From Gramella sp. MT6 (GTDB taxonomy: Bacteria; Bacteroidota; Bacteroidia; Flavobacteriales; Flavobacteriaceae), in the NCBI RefSeq assembly GCF_019357415.1, contig NZ_CP048410.1, positions 930,001 to 994,000 on the forward strand: a stretch of DNA of 64,000 nucleotides, given 5' to 3'. This document shows, in pieces, positions 34,790 through 44,197 of this stretch. The position numbers and the translations under genes are program-made. The number at the start of each line of letters is the position of its first letter. Positions within the stretch are counted from its first letter, which is position 1. The notes beneath the pieces are model-generated. The model saw nothing but the letters and a program-made list of their open reading frames with translations. It was not told the origin of the DNA and did not search any database.

Positions 34790-35623
34790 ATGAAGCGATT
34801 GTTTTTTTTCTGGTTTTTAATTTTAGCTATTTCGTCGCCTATAGATAGCCTGGGACAGCGACTTAGCAGAGAACAGGTTTACGATACAATTCAAACCATG
34901 CCGTTCTTTTCCAGCTATCATGACAATTACTTTATTAGCGGTATTCCAACCAACAAGCCAACTACAAAAGACAATGCCGATATCAAATACCAGATAAGCT
35001 TTAAACAACTGGTGACCAGGACTACCTTGCCATTGAATAGCTACTTGTTTCTCAGTTATTCACAGAAGGCTTTCTGGAATGTATATAGCAAATCCAGTCC
35101 ATTCGAGGAGATCAATTTTAATCCAGCTATTGGTTTAGGTAAACCACTTTTTAATAAAGAAGGATATATATTCGGCCTTGCCGAGTTAAAATTCGAACAT
35201 GAATCCAATGGAAGAGATGGGTTGGAAAGCAGAAGCTGGAATAGGGTAATTGGGGCTTTCCATACTCCTTTAGGCAGAAGAACAACTCTAAGCTTGAAAG
35301 CCTGGATTCCATTTGCCTATAAAGATCCGCATCCAGATCTTCTGGACTATGTTGGTCTTGGTGAGGTAAAAGTTGAACAAACCTTTTTTTCAAACCGGTT
35401 TATTGGGGAAGTAACTATTCGGAAAGGCCTTGAAGGATGGAAAGGCTCTGTGGGTTCCAAGATCTATTACAAGCTTTTTAATAATTCAGGTAACCAATAT
35501 CTCATGTTAGAGTGGTTTGCCGGCTATGCAGAAAGTTTAATTGACTATAATAAGTACACTAGTATGATCCGGCTAGGCTATGTTATTAAATCCTCAGACC
35601 TCGATATTCTTAAGACCCGGTAG
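34790..35623 (+). CDS. pldA: Outer-membrane phospholipase A
   Basis: It is a beta-barrel phospholipase of the outer membrane. The signal peptide is about 22 residues. The active-site block HESNGR has catalytic His137 and Ser139, and SRSWNR provides Asn151; the spacing equals that of E. coli OMPLA (His142, Ser144, Asn156). Alternating hydrophobic strands fill the rest, and the protein ends in a strand. The length of 277 residues matches. It is monocistronic. Confidence 0.9.
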   Translation: MKRLFFFWFLILAISSPIDSLGQRLSREQVYDTIQTMPFFSSYHDNYFISGIPTNKPTTKDNADIKYQISFKQLVTRTTLPLNSYLFLSYSQKAFWNVYSKSSPFEEINFNPAIGLGKPLFNKEGYIFGLAELKFEHESNGRDGLESRSWNRVIGAFHTPLGRRTTLSLKAWIPFAYKDPHPDLLDYVGLGEVKVEQTFFSNRFIGEVTIRKGLEGWKGSVGSKIYYKLFNNSGNQYLMLEWFAGYAESLIDYNKYTSMIRLGYVIKSSDLDILKTR

Positions 35624-35717
35624 TAATCCAGAATTCTACAACAGGATTTCCCGTAAACCATCTTTTTTACTTCCATTTCTAAATTATCAGGTTTAACTAA
35701 TTTTTAGGGTTTGATTA

Positions 35718-35735
35718 GTTCGGTAAATTCCGAAC
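35718..35735. promoter_or_regulatory. Palindromic operator upstream of the efflux operon
   Basis: GTTCGGTAAATTCCGAAC has perfect 6-bp arms around a 6-bp centre, and partial symmetry extends to TTaGTTCGG/CCGAACcAA. It overlaps the -33 region of the -7 box at 35752-35759. It is a good candidate site for the regulator encoded immediately behind it (autoregulation and control of the pump). Confidence 0.65.
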
Positions 35736-35751
35736 CAATTGTATATTTGCA

Positions 35752-35759
35752 CGCTTATT
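35752..35759 (+). promoter_or_regulatory. -7 element of the efflux operon promoter
   Basis: TATATTTG is a full match to TAnnTTTG, 18 bp before the regulator's ATG at 35777. No good TTTG exists at -33, where the palindrome lies instead, so activity may depend on regulation. Confidence 0.55.
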
Positions 35760-35776
35760 TATGTAAAAAACATACT

Positions 35777-36259
35777 ATGAATTGTTGCTCACCGGAAAAA
35801 CAGAAATTGATTGAGGAGATTGGGGTACACTTTGAGAAAGTGCACAAACTTGCTCCCCTGGCGGCCAGGATCTATGTTATTATGATCCTTTCTCCTAATG
35901 ACGGCCATACATTCGATGAGATTATTGAGATCACCGGAGCCAGTAAAAGCTCAGTTTCTACCCAGCTCAATTTATTAATGCAAACCAATAAAGTAGAGTA
36001 TTTCACAAAGCCTGGCGACCGCAAAAGATATTTTCGCGCTAGCAGAACCTATCTTAAAAATAATCTTTTAGACCAGTTAGATCAGGTAAGAGAAGATATT
36101 CGTCTGGTAGAAAAGATACAGAGTTTCAACGCTGAATTCAACACTGAGAAATTCAAGAAAACTGGTGGTGTGGCCATGCTTTACAAGGAATATCTAATTG
36201 CTCAAAAGCAGAACCTGGAGAATACCATAGAGCAAATGAATAAAATTACCATTGAATAA
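35777..36259 (+). CDS. GbsR/MarR-family transcriptional regulator
   Basis: The protein (160 residues from MNCCSPEKQ; an upstream Met at 35711 lies before the promoter and is not used) has a winged helix-turn-helix with TFDEIIEITGASKSSVSTQLNLLMQTNKVEY and a C-terminal coiled helix for dimerisation. It belongs to the GbsR-like group of MarR relatives. It is the first gene of an RND efflux operon and has a palindrome at its own promoter, so it is probably the local repressor. Confidence 0.82.
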   Translation: MNCCSPEKQKLIEEIGVHFEKVHKLAPLAARIYVIMILSPNDGHTFDEIIEITGASKSSVSTQLNLLMQTNKVEYFTKPGDRKRYFRASRTYLKNNLLDQLDQVREDIRLVEKIQSFNAEFNTEKFKKTGGVAMLYKEYLIAQKQNLENTIEQMNKITIE

Positions 36260-36287
36260 TCCCCCGAAAAATCTGAATAGAGAAATC

Positions 36288-37418
36288 ATGAAAAAAGCGA
36301 TTAAATATATAGCTGTACTTGCGGGAGCACTAAGCCTTGTTTCCTGTGGTAGCGACCAAAACTCAGAAGCGAAAGCAGCACCTGCTACACAAGCCATGCC
36401 TTACCCTGTAACAGAGGTACCTACCAAAACAGTCACTGGATATACTACCTATCCGGTAAGTATTGAAGGTATTGTGAATAGTGAAGTTAGAGCGAAAGTA
36501 AGTGGATATATCACCAATGTTCTTGTGGACGAAGGTCAGAAAGTAAAGAAGGGCCAGGTATTGTTCAAACTGGAAACCCAATCCTTAAACCAGGATGCTG
36601 CCGCGGCAAAAGCAAATGTAAATGCTGCACAGGTTGAAGTTGATAAACTTAAGCCTTTGGTGGAGAAAGATATTATTAGTGAGGTCCAACTGGAAACAGC
36701 TAAAGCTAAACTGCAGCAAGCCAAAAGCAATTATAATAGCATCACGGCAAATATCGGCTACGCCAATATTAAAAGTCCGGTGGATGGTTACGTAGGTGCG
36801 ATCCGGTTAAGAGAAGGAGCTTTAGTTAGTCCTACCAACCAGGAACCTTTAACTACAGTGAGTGATATAAGTAAGGTTTACGCCTACTTTTCTTTAAGCG
36901 AGGTAGATTACCTGGATTTTCTTCAGAATAATGCAGGAGAAACCGTTGAAGATAAAATCGAAAATATGCCGAAAGTGCAATTGGAACTTGCCAATGGCAG
37001 CAAATACAGTGAGATGGGAACTATAGAAACCATCAACTCCCAGGTAAATGAAAATACCGGTTCTATCTCTTTCAGGGCGGTTTTTGATAATCCTTCAAGA
37101 CTTCTCACCAATGGGAATAGCGGTAAGATCCTTATCCCTAAAACTTATGAAAATGCCGTAGTAGTGCCTCAGGAATCAACTTATGAAAAACAAGGTAAGA
37201 TCCTTGTCTATAAATTAGGGGAAGGCAATAAAGTAAATACTTCGGTAATAGAAGTGCTTACTACTATAGATAATCTCTACGTGGTAAAATCGGGAATAAA
37301 GGAAGGCGATAGTATCGTGGCGAAAGGCCTGTCTAAATTAAGACCAGACACCGAGATCAAACCTCAACCGGTTCCATTCGACAGCATTGCCAAACCCATT
37401 GAACAAGTATTCAGATAA
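36288..37418 (+). CDS. RND efflux periplasmic adaptor (MFP), lipoprotein
   Basis: The start MKKAIKYIAVLAG (36288) gives a signal peptide with lipobox LVSC (Cys21); the upstream Met at 36252 lies inside the preceding gene. The barrel-sandwich (lipoyl) halves VRAKVSGYITNVLVDEGQKV and YANIKSPVDGYVGAIRLREG flank a coiled-coil hairpin (about 95-150), then beta-barrel and membrane-proximal domains. This is the AcrA/MexA type. It links the pump at 37441 to the outer-membrane channel at 40594. Confidence 0.92.
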   Translation: MKKAIKYIAVLAGALSLVSCGSDQNSEAKAAPATQAMPYPVTEVPTKTVTGYTTYPVSIEGIVNSEVRAKVSGYITNVLVDEGQKVKKGQVLFKLETQSLNQDAAAAKANVNAAQVEVDKLKPLVEKDIISEVQLETAKAKLQQAKSNYNSITANIGYANIKSPVDGYVGAIRLREGALVSPTNQEPLTTVSDISKVYAYFSLSEVDYLDFLQNNAGETVEDKIENMPKVQLELANGSKYSEMGTIETINSQVNENTGSISFRAVFDNPSRLLTNGNSGKILIPKTYENAVVVPQESTYEKQGKILVYKLGEGNKVNTSVIEVLTTIDNLYVVKSGIKEGDSIVAKGLSKLRPDTEIKPQPVPFDSIAKPIEQVFR

Positions 37419-37440
37419 GCCATACTGAAAAAGAAGAATT

Positions 37441-40400
37441 ATGCTAAAGACTTTTATAGAAAGACCCGTACTATCTACGGTGATCTCGATAATTATAGTA
37501 ATTCTGGGAATCCTCGGTCTCCTGAATTTATCAATCACCCAGTATCCTGATATCGCACCGCCTACAGTAACTGTAAGTACTTCTTATCCCGGTGCCAATG
37601 CAGAAACCGTGCTGGAAAGTGTTATTATTCCTATTGAAGAGCAGATAAACGGGGTAGAAGGAATGACTTATATTACCTCAACCGCCACCAATAATGGTAC
37701 TGCAGAGATCACTGTCTTCTTTGACCAGGAAGTAGATCCCGATATTGCCGCGGTAAATGTGCAAAACCGTGTTGCGCGGGCAAACCCGTTGCTACCCTCT
37801 GAGGTGAAACAAACTGGGGTAACCACTCAGAAGCAGCAGACCAGTGCACTGATGTACTTCTCGGTATACAGCGATAATGAGGAATATGATGATACCTATA
37901 TTCAGAATTATCTAAAAATTAATGTGATTCCCGAAATTCAAAGGGTTAACGGGGTTGGTAATGTATTGGTTTTTGGAGGAAAGGATTACGCAATGCGAAT
38001 CTGGCTTCAACCAGATAAACTAGCCGCCTATAACCTTGTACCTTCAGATGTTCTTGCAGCGCTTAATGAGCAAAGTCTTGAAGCAGCCGCAGGTTCTTTA
38101 GGAGAAAATAATGGGGAGACCTTTTCATATACCATTAAATACAGCGGAAGATATAACTCTGAAGAGCAATACAGCGATATTATAATTAAAGCACTGGGGA
38201 ATGGTGAATTTCTGAGACTTAAAGATGTGGCAAAAATAGAACTGGATGCCCAATCCTATAACGGAAATTCAAAAACAAAAGGTCTGCCTGCTGTTAACAT
38301 GGGGATATTTCAAACTAAAGGCTCTAATGCCCGTGATATCATCCTGGAGATCGAAGACCGGCTGGTGGAGATCGAAAAAGAACTGCCGGAAGGCTTAGAA
38401 CTCTATGTTCCCTATAATACGAATGAATTCCTGAATGCCTCAATTAACAAAGTGGTTCACACTTTAATTGAAGCTTTTATCCTGGTTTTCCTGGTGGTTT
38501 TCATATTCCTTCAGGACTTCAGGTCAACTTTGATCCCGGCAATTGCCGTTCCTGTATCCATTGTAGGTACTTTTTTCTTCCTTAACTTATTTGGATATTC
38601 TATCAACCTGCTTACCCTTTTCGCATTGGTACTGGCCATTGGTATTGTGGTGGATGATGCGATCGTAGTCGTGGAGGCAGTTCACTCCAAACTGGATGAT
38701 GGTGCAAAAAGTGCAAAAAAGGCGACTGTAGATGCAATGCATGAAATTTCAGGAGCTATTGTTTCCATTACCCTGGTCATGGCGGCGGTTTTTATTCCGG
38801 TAACTTTCATCCAGGGACCAACGGGAGTTTTCTATGAGCAATTCGGGATCACCCTTATTGTAGCAATTGCCATTTCTGCAGTAAACGCACTAACATTGAG
38901 TCCGGCTTTATGTGCCCTGTTCCTGAAAACTCATGATGAAAAAGACAAATCTAAGAAAACCTATTTGCAAAGGTTCTATGATGCTTTCAACCGAGGCTTT
39001 AATGCAACGATTCACCGATATGGCCGTTCCTTGGAGTTTTTATATAAGAATAAATGGATCACCGCAGTAATTCTTTTACTTGCCCTAGGGGGAATATGGT
39101 GGTCCTCCAGAACTACTCCATCCGGCTTTGTGCCAGATGAGGATCGAGGATTAATTTTCGTGAATGTTGAACTTCCGGCAGGGGCTTCTATAGACCGTAC
39201 CCAGGAAGTAAATGACAAATTATATAATAAAATTCAAGGCTTAGAAGGTGTAGAAGGTGTTTCTGTGATTTCAGGTAGGAGTTTGCTCAACGGTGCCGGT
39301 AGTAACTACGGCCTTGGGTTTATAAAACTTGACGATTGGGATGAAAGAGATACAGATGAACTTTCAGTAGAAGCGATCACCGGGAAATTGTTCGGTGTGG
39401 CTGCGACAATGCCCGAGGCGAACATTATCTTTTTCGCTCCACCGAGTATTCCTGGATTTGGAAACTCCTCTGGATTTGAAGTAAATCTTCTGGACAGGTC
39501 GGGTTCCAGTTTTGATGAGTTGGATGCAGCGAACCAGGAATTTATTCAGAAGTTAAGCCAGAGGCCTGAAATACAATATGCCCAATCCTCCTTCAATACT
39601 AATTATCCTCAGTATGAATTAATGCTGAATGTTCCGCTTGCAAAAGAAAAAGGAGTGACCACAAGGGAGATCTTCACTACTTTGCAGGGTTATATTGGAG
39701 GGATTTACGCCGCCGATTTTACAAAATTCGGAAAGCAATACCGAGTGTATGTCCAGGCGCTTCCACAGGATCGTGCTGAAAAAAGCGACTTGAATAAACT
39801 GTATGTAAGGACAGATTCCGGTGAAATGGCTCCTATTACCCAGTTTGTTAGTCTTAAAAGAGTTTACGGGCCACAATCTGTGACCAGGTTCAACCTTTTT
39901 AATTCTACCAAGCTATCGGGTGCGACTAATCCCGGGTATAGTTCGGGAGATGCTATTGCAGCCATAGAAGAAGTATCTTCTACCCTCCCTGAAAATTATA
40001 GCACAGCTTATTCAGGATTGACCAGAGAGGAAGTAAATGCCGGGAACCAAACCACCACGATATTTCTACTTTCCATACTGTTCGTTTATTTCCTGCTTGC
40101 CGCGCAATATGAAAGCTATTTATTACCATTTTCGGTATTGCTTTCTCTACCATTGGGAGTTTTTGGAGCTTATATCACCACAAAATTCGCAGGGCTGCAG
40201 AATAACATATATTTCCAGATCGCGCTTATCATGCTGATAGGACTTCTGGCCAAGAATGCGATCCTGATCGTGGAATTTGCAATTCAGCGAAGAAGGCGTG
40301 GAGAATCTATCGCTGATGCTGCAATTCATGGTGCCAAGGCGAGGTTAAGGCCAATCCTAATGACCTCGTTTGCCTTTATCCTGGGTCTTCTACCGCTAGT

Positions 40401-40572
40401 ACTTGCCACTGGAGTTGGTGCGGAAGGTAACCGCTCGATTGGAACCGGTGCCGCTGGGGGACTGTTGATAGGAACGGTTACCGGAGTATTTGTGATCCCA
40501 ATTTTATTTATGCTCTTCCAGTGGCTTCAGGAAAAAGTTGGAAAGAAACCGGGAGCAGTAGAGAACCAATAA
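37441..40572 (+). CDS. RND multidrug efflux pump, HAE1 type (AcrB/MexB-like)
   Basis: The 1043-residue proton-driven exporter begins MLKTFIERPVLSTVISIIIV, with 12 membrane helices and two large periplasmic loops. The helix-4 proton-relay Asp pair is present in GIVVDDAIVVVEAV, and the helix-10 region LLAKNAILIVEFA carries the conserved Lys. The length is normal. It works with the adaptor before it and the channel after it; substrates are typically drugs, bile salts or solvents, here unknown. Confidence 0.94.
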   Translation: MLKTFIERPVLSTVISIIIVILGILGLLNLSITQYPDIAPPTVTVSTSYPGANAETVLESVIIPIEEQINGVEGMTYITSTATNNGTAEITVFFDQEVDPDIAAVNVQNRVARANPLLPSEVKQTGVTTQKQQTSALMYFSVYSDNEEYDDTYIQNYLKINVIPEIQRVNGVGNVLVFGGKDYAMRIWLQPDKLAAYNLVPSDVLAALNEQSLEAAAGSLGENNGETFSYTIKYSGRYNSEEQYSDIIIKALGNGEFLRLKDVAKIELDAQSYNGNSKTKGLPAVNMGIFQTKGSNARDIILEIEDRLVEIEKELPEGLELYVPYNTNEFLNASINKVVHTLIEAFILVFLVVFIFLQDFRSTLIPAIAVPVSIVGTFFFLNLFGYSINLLTLFALVLAIGIVVDDAIVVVEAVHSKLDDGAKSAKKATVDAMHEISGAIVSITLVMAAVFIPVTFIQGPTGVFYEQFGITLIVAIAISAVNALTLSPALCALFLKTHDEKDKSKKTYLQRFYDAFNRGFNATIHRYGRSLEFLYKNKWITAVILLLALGGIWWSSRTTPSGFVPDEDRGLIFVNVELPAGASIDRTQEVNDKLYNKIQGLEGVEGVSVISGRSLLNGAGSNYGLGFIKLDDWDERDTDELSVEAITGKLFGVAATMPEANIIFFAPPSIPGFGNSSGFEVNLLDRSGSSFDELDAANQEFIQKLSQRPEIQYAQSSFNTNYPQYELMLNVPLAKEKGVTTREIFTTLQGYIGGIYAADFTKFGKQYRVYVQALPQDRAEKSDLNKLYVRTDSGEMAPITQFVSLKRVYGPQSVTRFNLFNSTKLSGATNPGYSSGDAIAAIEEVSSTLPENYSTAYSGLTREEVNAGNQTTTIFLLSILFVYFLLAAQYESYLLPFSVLLSLPLGVFGAYITTKFAGLQNNIYFQIALIMLIGLLAKNAILIVEFAIQRRRRGESIADAAIHGAKARLRPILMTSFAFILGLLPLVLATGVGAEGNRSIGTGAAGGLLIGTVTGVFVIPILFMLFQWLQEKVGKKPGAVENQ

Positions 40573-40593
40573 TTTAGAAAAGTATCATTTAAG

Positions 40594-41991
40594 ATGAAAC
40601 GAATATATAATATCAAATTCCTAATTGCAGGCGTAGGTATCTTAAGCCTTCAATCGTGTTTTGTTGCAAAAGAATACGATCAGCCAGAAGTAGTGGAGGA
40701 AGAATATTACCGCACAGATAATATCCAGAAGGATAGCCTGAATATGGCCAATATCTCGTGGACAGAAATGTTCACAGACCCGATCCTGCAGGATTACATC
40801 GAAAAGGGGCTCGAAAATAATATAGATATAAGAGTAGCTATGCAGCAGATAATCGCTGCGGAAGCTTATGTGAAACAGGGAAAAGCGGGTTATTTACCCA
40901 CCCTGAACGGAAGCGGAACATATACTCACCAAGAGTTATCTGAAAATGGCCAGTTTGGTAGTCTTTTTAGTTCGGTAGATCAGTATCAATTAAGTGCCGA
41001 CCTATCCTGGGAAGCAGATATCTGGGGAAAGATCAGAAGCCAGAAACGAGCATTTGATGCCCGTTACCTGCAAAGTATTGCCGCTCACCAAGCGGTAAAG
41101 ACCAGGCTCATCGCTGGTATTGCTTCTACTTACTACCAGTTGTTATCTCTGGACGAGCAAATAAAGATCACTAAGGAGACCATTGAAACACGCGAAAACA
41201 GCCTCGAAACCACCCAGGCTTTAAAAGAAGCCGGTAACCTTACCGAAGTAGGCGTGAAACAAACCGAAGCACAATTATACACAGCGCAAGGGATTTTAAT
41301 AGATCTTGAAAACCAGGAAAGATTACTGGAGAATACTTTATCTATACTTCTGGGAGAAGCTCCTATGCAGATAGAACGGACAGAACTTGGTGAACAGGAG
41401 ATCACTACAGAACTTAATATTGGTGTACCCGTACAATTATTAAGAAACAGGCCAGATGTGATCGCAGCTGAATATGATCTGGTAAACGCTTTCGAGCTTA
41501 CCAATGTAGCAAAGAGCAACTTTTATCCCTCTCTTACGCTAACAGCATCAGGAGGACTACAGGCACTTCGTGCGGCTGATCTTTTTGACACTAATTCTCT
41601 TTTTGCAACGATCATTGGGGGTATTGCACAGCCTATTTTGAACGGGAGAAGGATAAGGACAGAATATGAGGTTTCCCAGGCTCAACAGGAACAGGCCCGG
41701 CTGGAATTCAGAAGGGCTATTTTAACGGCCAGCAAGGAAGTTTCAGATGCGCTTTATACCTATCAGGCAGCCACAAATAAGATCGAGGTAAAACAAAAGG
41801 AATACGAGGCATATGGGCTCGCTACAGAATATTCTGAAGAATTATTAAATAACGGGCTTGCCAATTACCTGGAAGTTTTAACAGCCCGGGAAAATGCACT
41901 AAATTCAAGCTTAGATCTTACTAATGCTAAATATAACCAGCTAAAGGCAGTGGTAGACCTATATCAAGCCCTTGGTGGCGGATGGCAATAA
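40594..41991 (+). CDS. RND outer-membrane channel (OprM/NodT-type)
   Basis: A lipoprotein (LQSC, Cys22) of 465 residues with two repeated outer-membrane-efflux units. Each includes long coiled helices (IDIRVAMQQIIAAEAYVKQGKAG... and TEYEVSQAQQEQARLEF) and the motif LLRNRPDVIAAEYDLV. It forms the TolC-like trimeric duct of the pump. It is the last gene of the efflux operon before the terminator at 42022-42056. Confidence 0.92.
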   Translation: MKRIYNIKFLIAGVGILSLQSCFVAKEYDQPEVVEEEYYRTDNIQKDSLNMANISWTEMFTDPILQDYIEKGLENNIDIRVAMQQIIAAEAYVKQGKAGYLPTLNGSGTYTHQELSENGQFGSLFSSVDQYQLSADLSWEADIWGKIRSQKRAFDARYLQSIAAHQAVKTRLIAGIASTYYQLLSLDEQIKITKETIETRENSLETTQALKEAGNLTEVGVKQTEAQLYTAQGILIDLENQERLLENTLSILLGEAPMQIERTELGEQEITTELNIGVPVQLLRNRPDVIAAEYDLVNAFELTNVAKSNFYPSLTLTASGGLQALRAADLFDTNSLFATIIGGIAQPILNGRRIRTEYEVSQAQQEQARLEFRRAILTASKEVSDALYTYQAATNKIEVKQKEYEAYGLATEYSEELLNNGLANYLEVLTARENALNSSLDLTNAKYNQLKAVVDLYQALGGGWQ

Positions 41992-42021
41992 AAATTTATT
42001 TTGTTAGTTGTTGGTTGAATC

Positions 42022-42056
42022 TGACCTCAGGCTTTCGCAGCCTGAGGTCATTTTTT
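42022..42056 (+). terminator. Terminator between the efflux operon and the PAP2 gene
   Basis: TGACCTCAGGCT-TTCGC-AGCCTGAGGTCA followed by TTTTTT. It ends only 9 bp before the PAP2 start codon (42066), so PAP2 expression would need read-through or another promoter. Confidence 0.9.
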
Positions 42057-42065
42057 AAAAAATTT

Positions 42066-42914
42066 ATGAAGGATTATAACCCGGTTTTTATCTTATTTCT
42101 ACTTTCAGTATTATTCCTAAATGGAATTAATGCTCAACAGTTAACCTCTAAGGATAGTCTTCCCTCCACCTGGGAACTCATGAAATATGACGGGGCAAGC
42201 GCATTTGGTGGTCTTAAAAAAGCCTATACCTCTCCCTTGCACTGGCAAAAAGATGATTTCGTAGTGGCGAGTGCAGTTGTAGCAGGTACTGCTGCACTTT
42301 ATATATTTGATGAAGAGACTAGTGAATATTTTATAGAACAAGGTGAAAAGGCACCTTCTGTGGTTCGTGATTTTGGATGGTATTTTGGAAGCCCTCAAAA
42401 CAACTATGGTATTACCGGCGCGGTATACCTAGTAGGGCTATTTACAAAAAATGAGAAGATCAGAAAAACAGGAGTTTTAATGATCTCTGCCGCAACTGCA
42501 TCCGGTATTATCCAGTCGATCTCAAAAACGGCGGTTGGAAGGGCCAGACCAACAGCTGAAGAAGGAAAAGCCAGTTTCGAGCCTTTCAGTAAGGAAGGAA
42601 CTTTCCATTCATTTCCATCAGGACATACTATACTATCTTTCACCACTATGTATGCATTATCCAAGCAATTTGAAAGTCCGTTTGTAAAAGCAGGACTTAT
42701 GGGAGTAGGGCTTATTGCACCGTTATCCAGACTCTGGGATGGCGCGCACTGGCTTACCGATGTTGGACTTAGTCTTGCTCTTAGTGTGGCGGTTGTAGAC
42801 ACAATAGACAAATACCTTGATACAGAAAGAGACTACGGAGTAGAAAAAGAAAAAGCGATAAGCTGGAAAATGCATATTGGCCTTGGCCGGGTAGGTCTCG
42901 TGGGAACTTTTTAA
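42066..42914 (+). CDS. PAP2-family phosphatase
   Basis: The signal peptide (MKDYNPVFILFLLSVLFLNG) is followed by a catalytic domain with all three PAP2 motifs: KTAVGRARP, PSGHT and SRLWDGAHWLTDV (the SRx5HxxxD motif). It is an envelope lipid phosphatase (phosphatidate, undecaprenyl pyrophosphate or similar). An in-frame Met at 41982 would overlap the channel gene and the terminator; the ATG at 42066 gives a proper signal peptide and is chosen. Confidence 0.85.
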   Translation: MKDYNPVFILFLLSVLFLNGINAQQLTSKDSLPSTWELMKYDGASAFGGLKKAYTSPLHWQKDDFVVASAVVAGTAALYIFDEETSEYFIEQGEKAPSVVRDFGWYFGSPQNNYGITGAVYLVGLFTKNEKIRKTGVLMISAATASGIIQSISKTAVGRARPTAEEGKASFEPFSKEGTFHSFPSGHTILSFTTMYALSKQFESPFVKAGLMGVGLIAPLSRLWDGAHWLTDVGLSLALSVAVVDTIDKYLDTERDYGVEKEKAISWKMHIGLGRVGLVGTF

Positions 42915-42971
42915 CCTTGTATTGGCTGTTTTAATTATCGGGATTTTTTAAATTTCAGTAAATTAAAGATC

Positions 42972-43268
42972 ATGAAAAGTAGTTTCAACGAAATAATCAA
43001 AGGTGACACTCCCGTTTTGATAGATTTCTATGCCGACTGGTGTGGTCCCTGTAAATCTCTAGCTCCAATTTTAAAGGAGGTCAAGTCTGAATTAGGAGAA
43101 AAAGTGAAGATCGTTAAAATTGATGTGGATAAGAATCAGTCGCTGGCAGCAAAATACCAGGTAAGAGGAGTTCCCACCATGATGATCTTCAAAGACGGAA
43201 AACAATTATGGCGTGAATCTGGAGTATTACCCAAACATGTGATCGTAGATAAGATCACTTCCATTTAA
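42972..43268 (+). CDS. trxA: Thioredoxin
   Basis: It is a small redox protein with active site WCGPCK (Cys24, Cys27), the conserved cis-Pro in VRGVPTMMIF, and 98 residues. It has no signal peptide, so it acts in the cytosol. Its 3' end overlaps the convergent DUF5996 gene by 4 bp. Confidence 0.92.
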   Translation: MKSSFNEIIKGDTPVLIDFYADWCGPCKSLAPILKEVKSELGEKVKIVKIDVDKNQSLAAKYQVRGVPTMMIFKDGKQLWRESGVLPKHVIVDKITSI

Positions 43269-44194
43269 AGATCCTTTAATGGAGGTACTTTAAAATTTTC
43301 AATATCCCAGCCAGCAACAGAAGCCCCTGCCTGGTAAGCACTTTCTAGAAACTCAAGCAATATCTTTCTTGGATTATCTACTTCCTGAAGGTCTGCATAG
43401 GTTAAAACAGCCATAGGGCTGCCATTATTCATGATCCAGTTAGCATTTCCAGGTTCGAGTGGCTGATTGTCCAGATTTTCGGGAGAAGGAAAAGTATAGG
43501 AATAAAAAGCCGGTTCCTGTACATTCTCATCCCCTGCCCAAAAGCCAAAACTTATACATTCATGGCTATAAGCATCTTTATCTGAAGTTCTTGCTTCAGC
43601 AGGCATTGCAGGAGCTTTTTTTCCCGAAAAACGAGTGACCGCAAGATCCATGGAATGCCAATACAAATGCACAGGACAGGTCTTTCCATAAAATCTGCCG
43701 CTGAATTCCTTAAATACCGAGCTAACCCATAAAAAGGTTTTCCAGTAACTAGTTACATATTCTTTATTGTAGTGATGATATTCTGTAATCTCAGAAAACC
43801 TTTTATCGATGTTCAGGTCGAATGGTTTCCCATTGATCTTTACATTTATATCAAGTTCCTTAAGAATACTGAGCAAATAATTATAGAAATCGGAAACACT
43901 AAGACCTTTTTCCAGTCTGAAGGATCTTATCTCCCCTGTACTTTTAAAAATATCGAGCTTGTTTTCAAGAATATTAAGAGTAAGAGAAAAGGATTCAAAT
44001 CCATTCTCTATGGGTATTGGGCCGGTAGTAAATCCTTTTTCATTAACATATAGAGTTATGTACCACCAATGATTTTTCCGGGGCATGAAACACATCCTGA
44101 CCTTTCCAAGGATCTGAAAATACAGATGCAACGTGAGCTTTTTCTTCTCATTTCCTACATATCTCAACCCCGGTAAAACATTGATATTTTCCAT
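43265..44194 (-). CDS. DUF5996 family protein
   Basis: The 309-residue protein has the DUF5996 features PVHLYWHSMDLAVTRFSGKK and SHECISFGFWAGD, and the strand YITLYVNEKGFTTGPIP in the first half. It is a soluble protein of unknown biochemical function. It lies 3 bp downstream of the YCII lipoprotein gene on the same strand, in a row of four tightly spaced genes. Confidence 0.7.
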   Translation of the reverse strand: MENINVLPGLRYVGNEKKKLTLHLYFQILGKVRMCFMPRKNHWWYITLYVNEKGFTTGPIPIENGFESFSLTLNILENKLDIFKSTGEIRSFRLEKGLSVSDFYNYLLSILKELDINVKINGKPFDLNIDKRFSEITEYHHYNKEYVTSYWKTFLWVSSVFKEFSGRFYGKTCPVHLYWHSMDLAVTRFSGKKAPAMPAEARTSDKDAYSHECISFGFWAGDENVQEPAFYSYTFPSPENLDNQPLEPGNANWIMNNGSPMAVLTYADLQEVDNPRKILLEFLESAYQAGASVAGWDIENFKVPPLKDL

Positions 44195-44197
44195 AAT

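Noticed and set aside
41982..42065. Earlier start of the PAP2 gene
   Set aside because: It would encode the terminator hairpin and overlap the channel gene; the ATG at 42066 gives a proper signal peptide.
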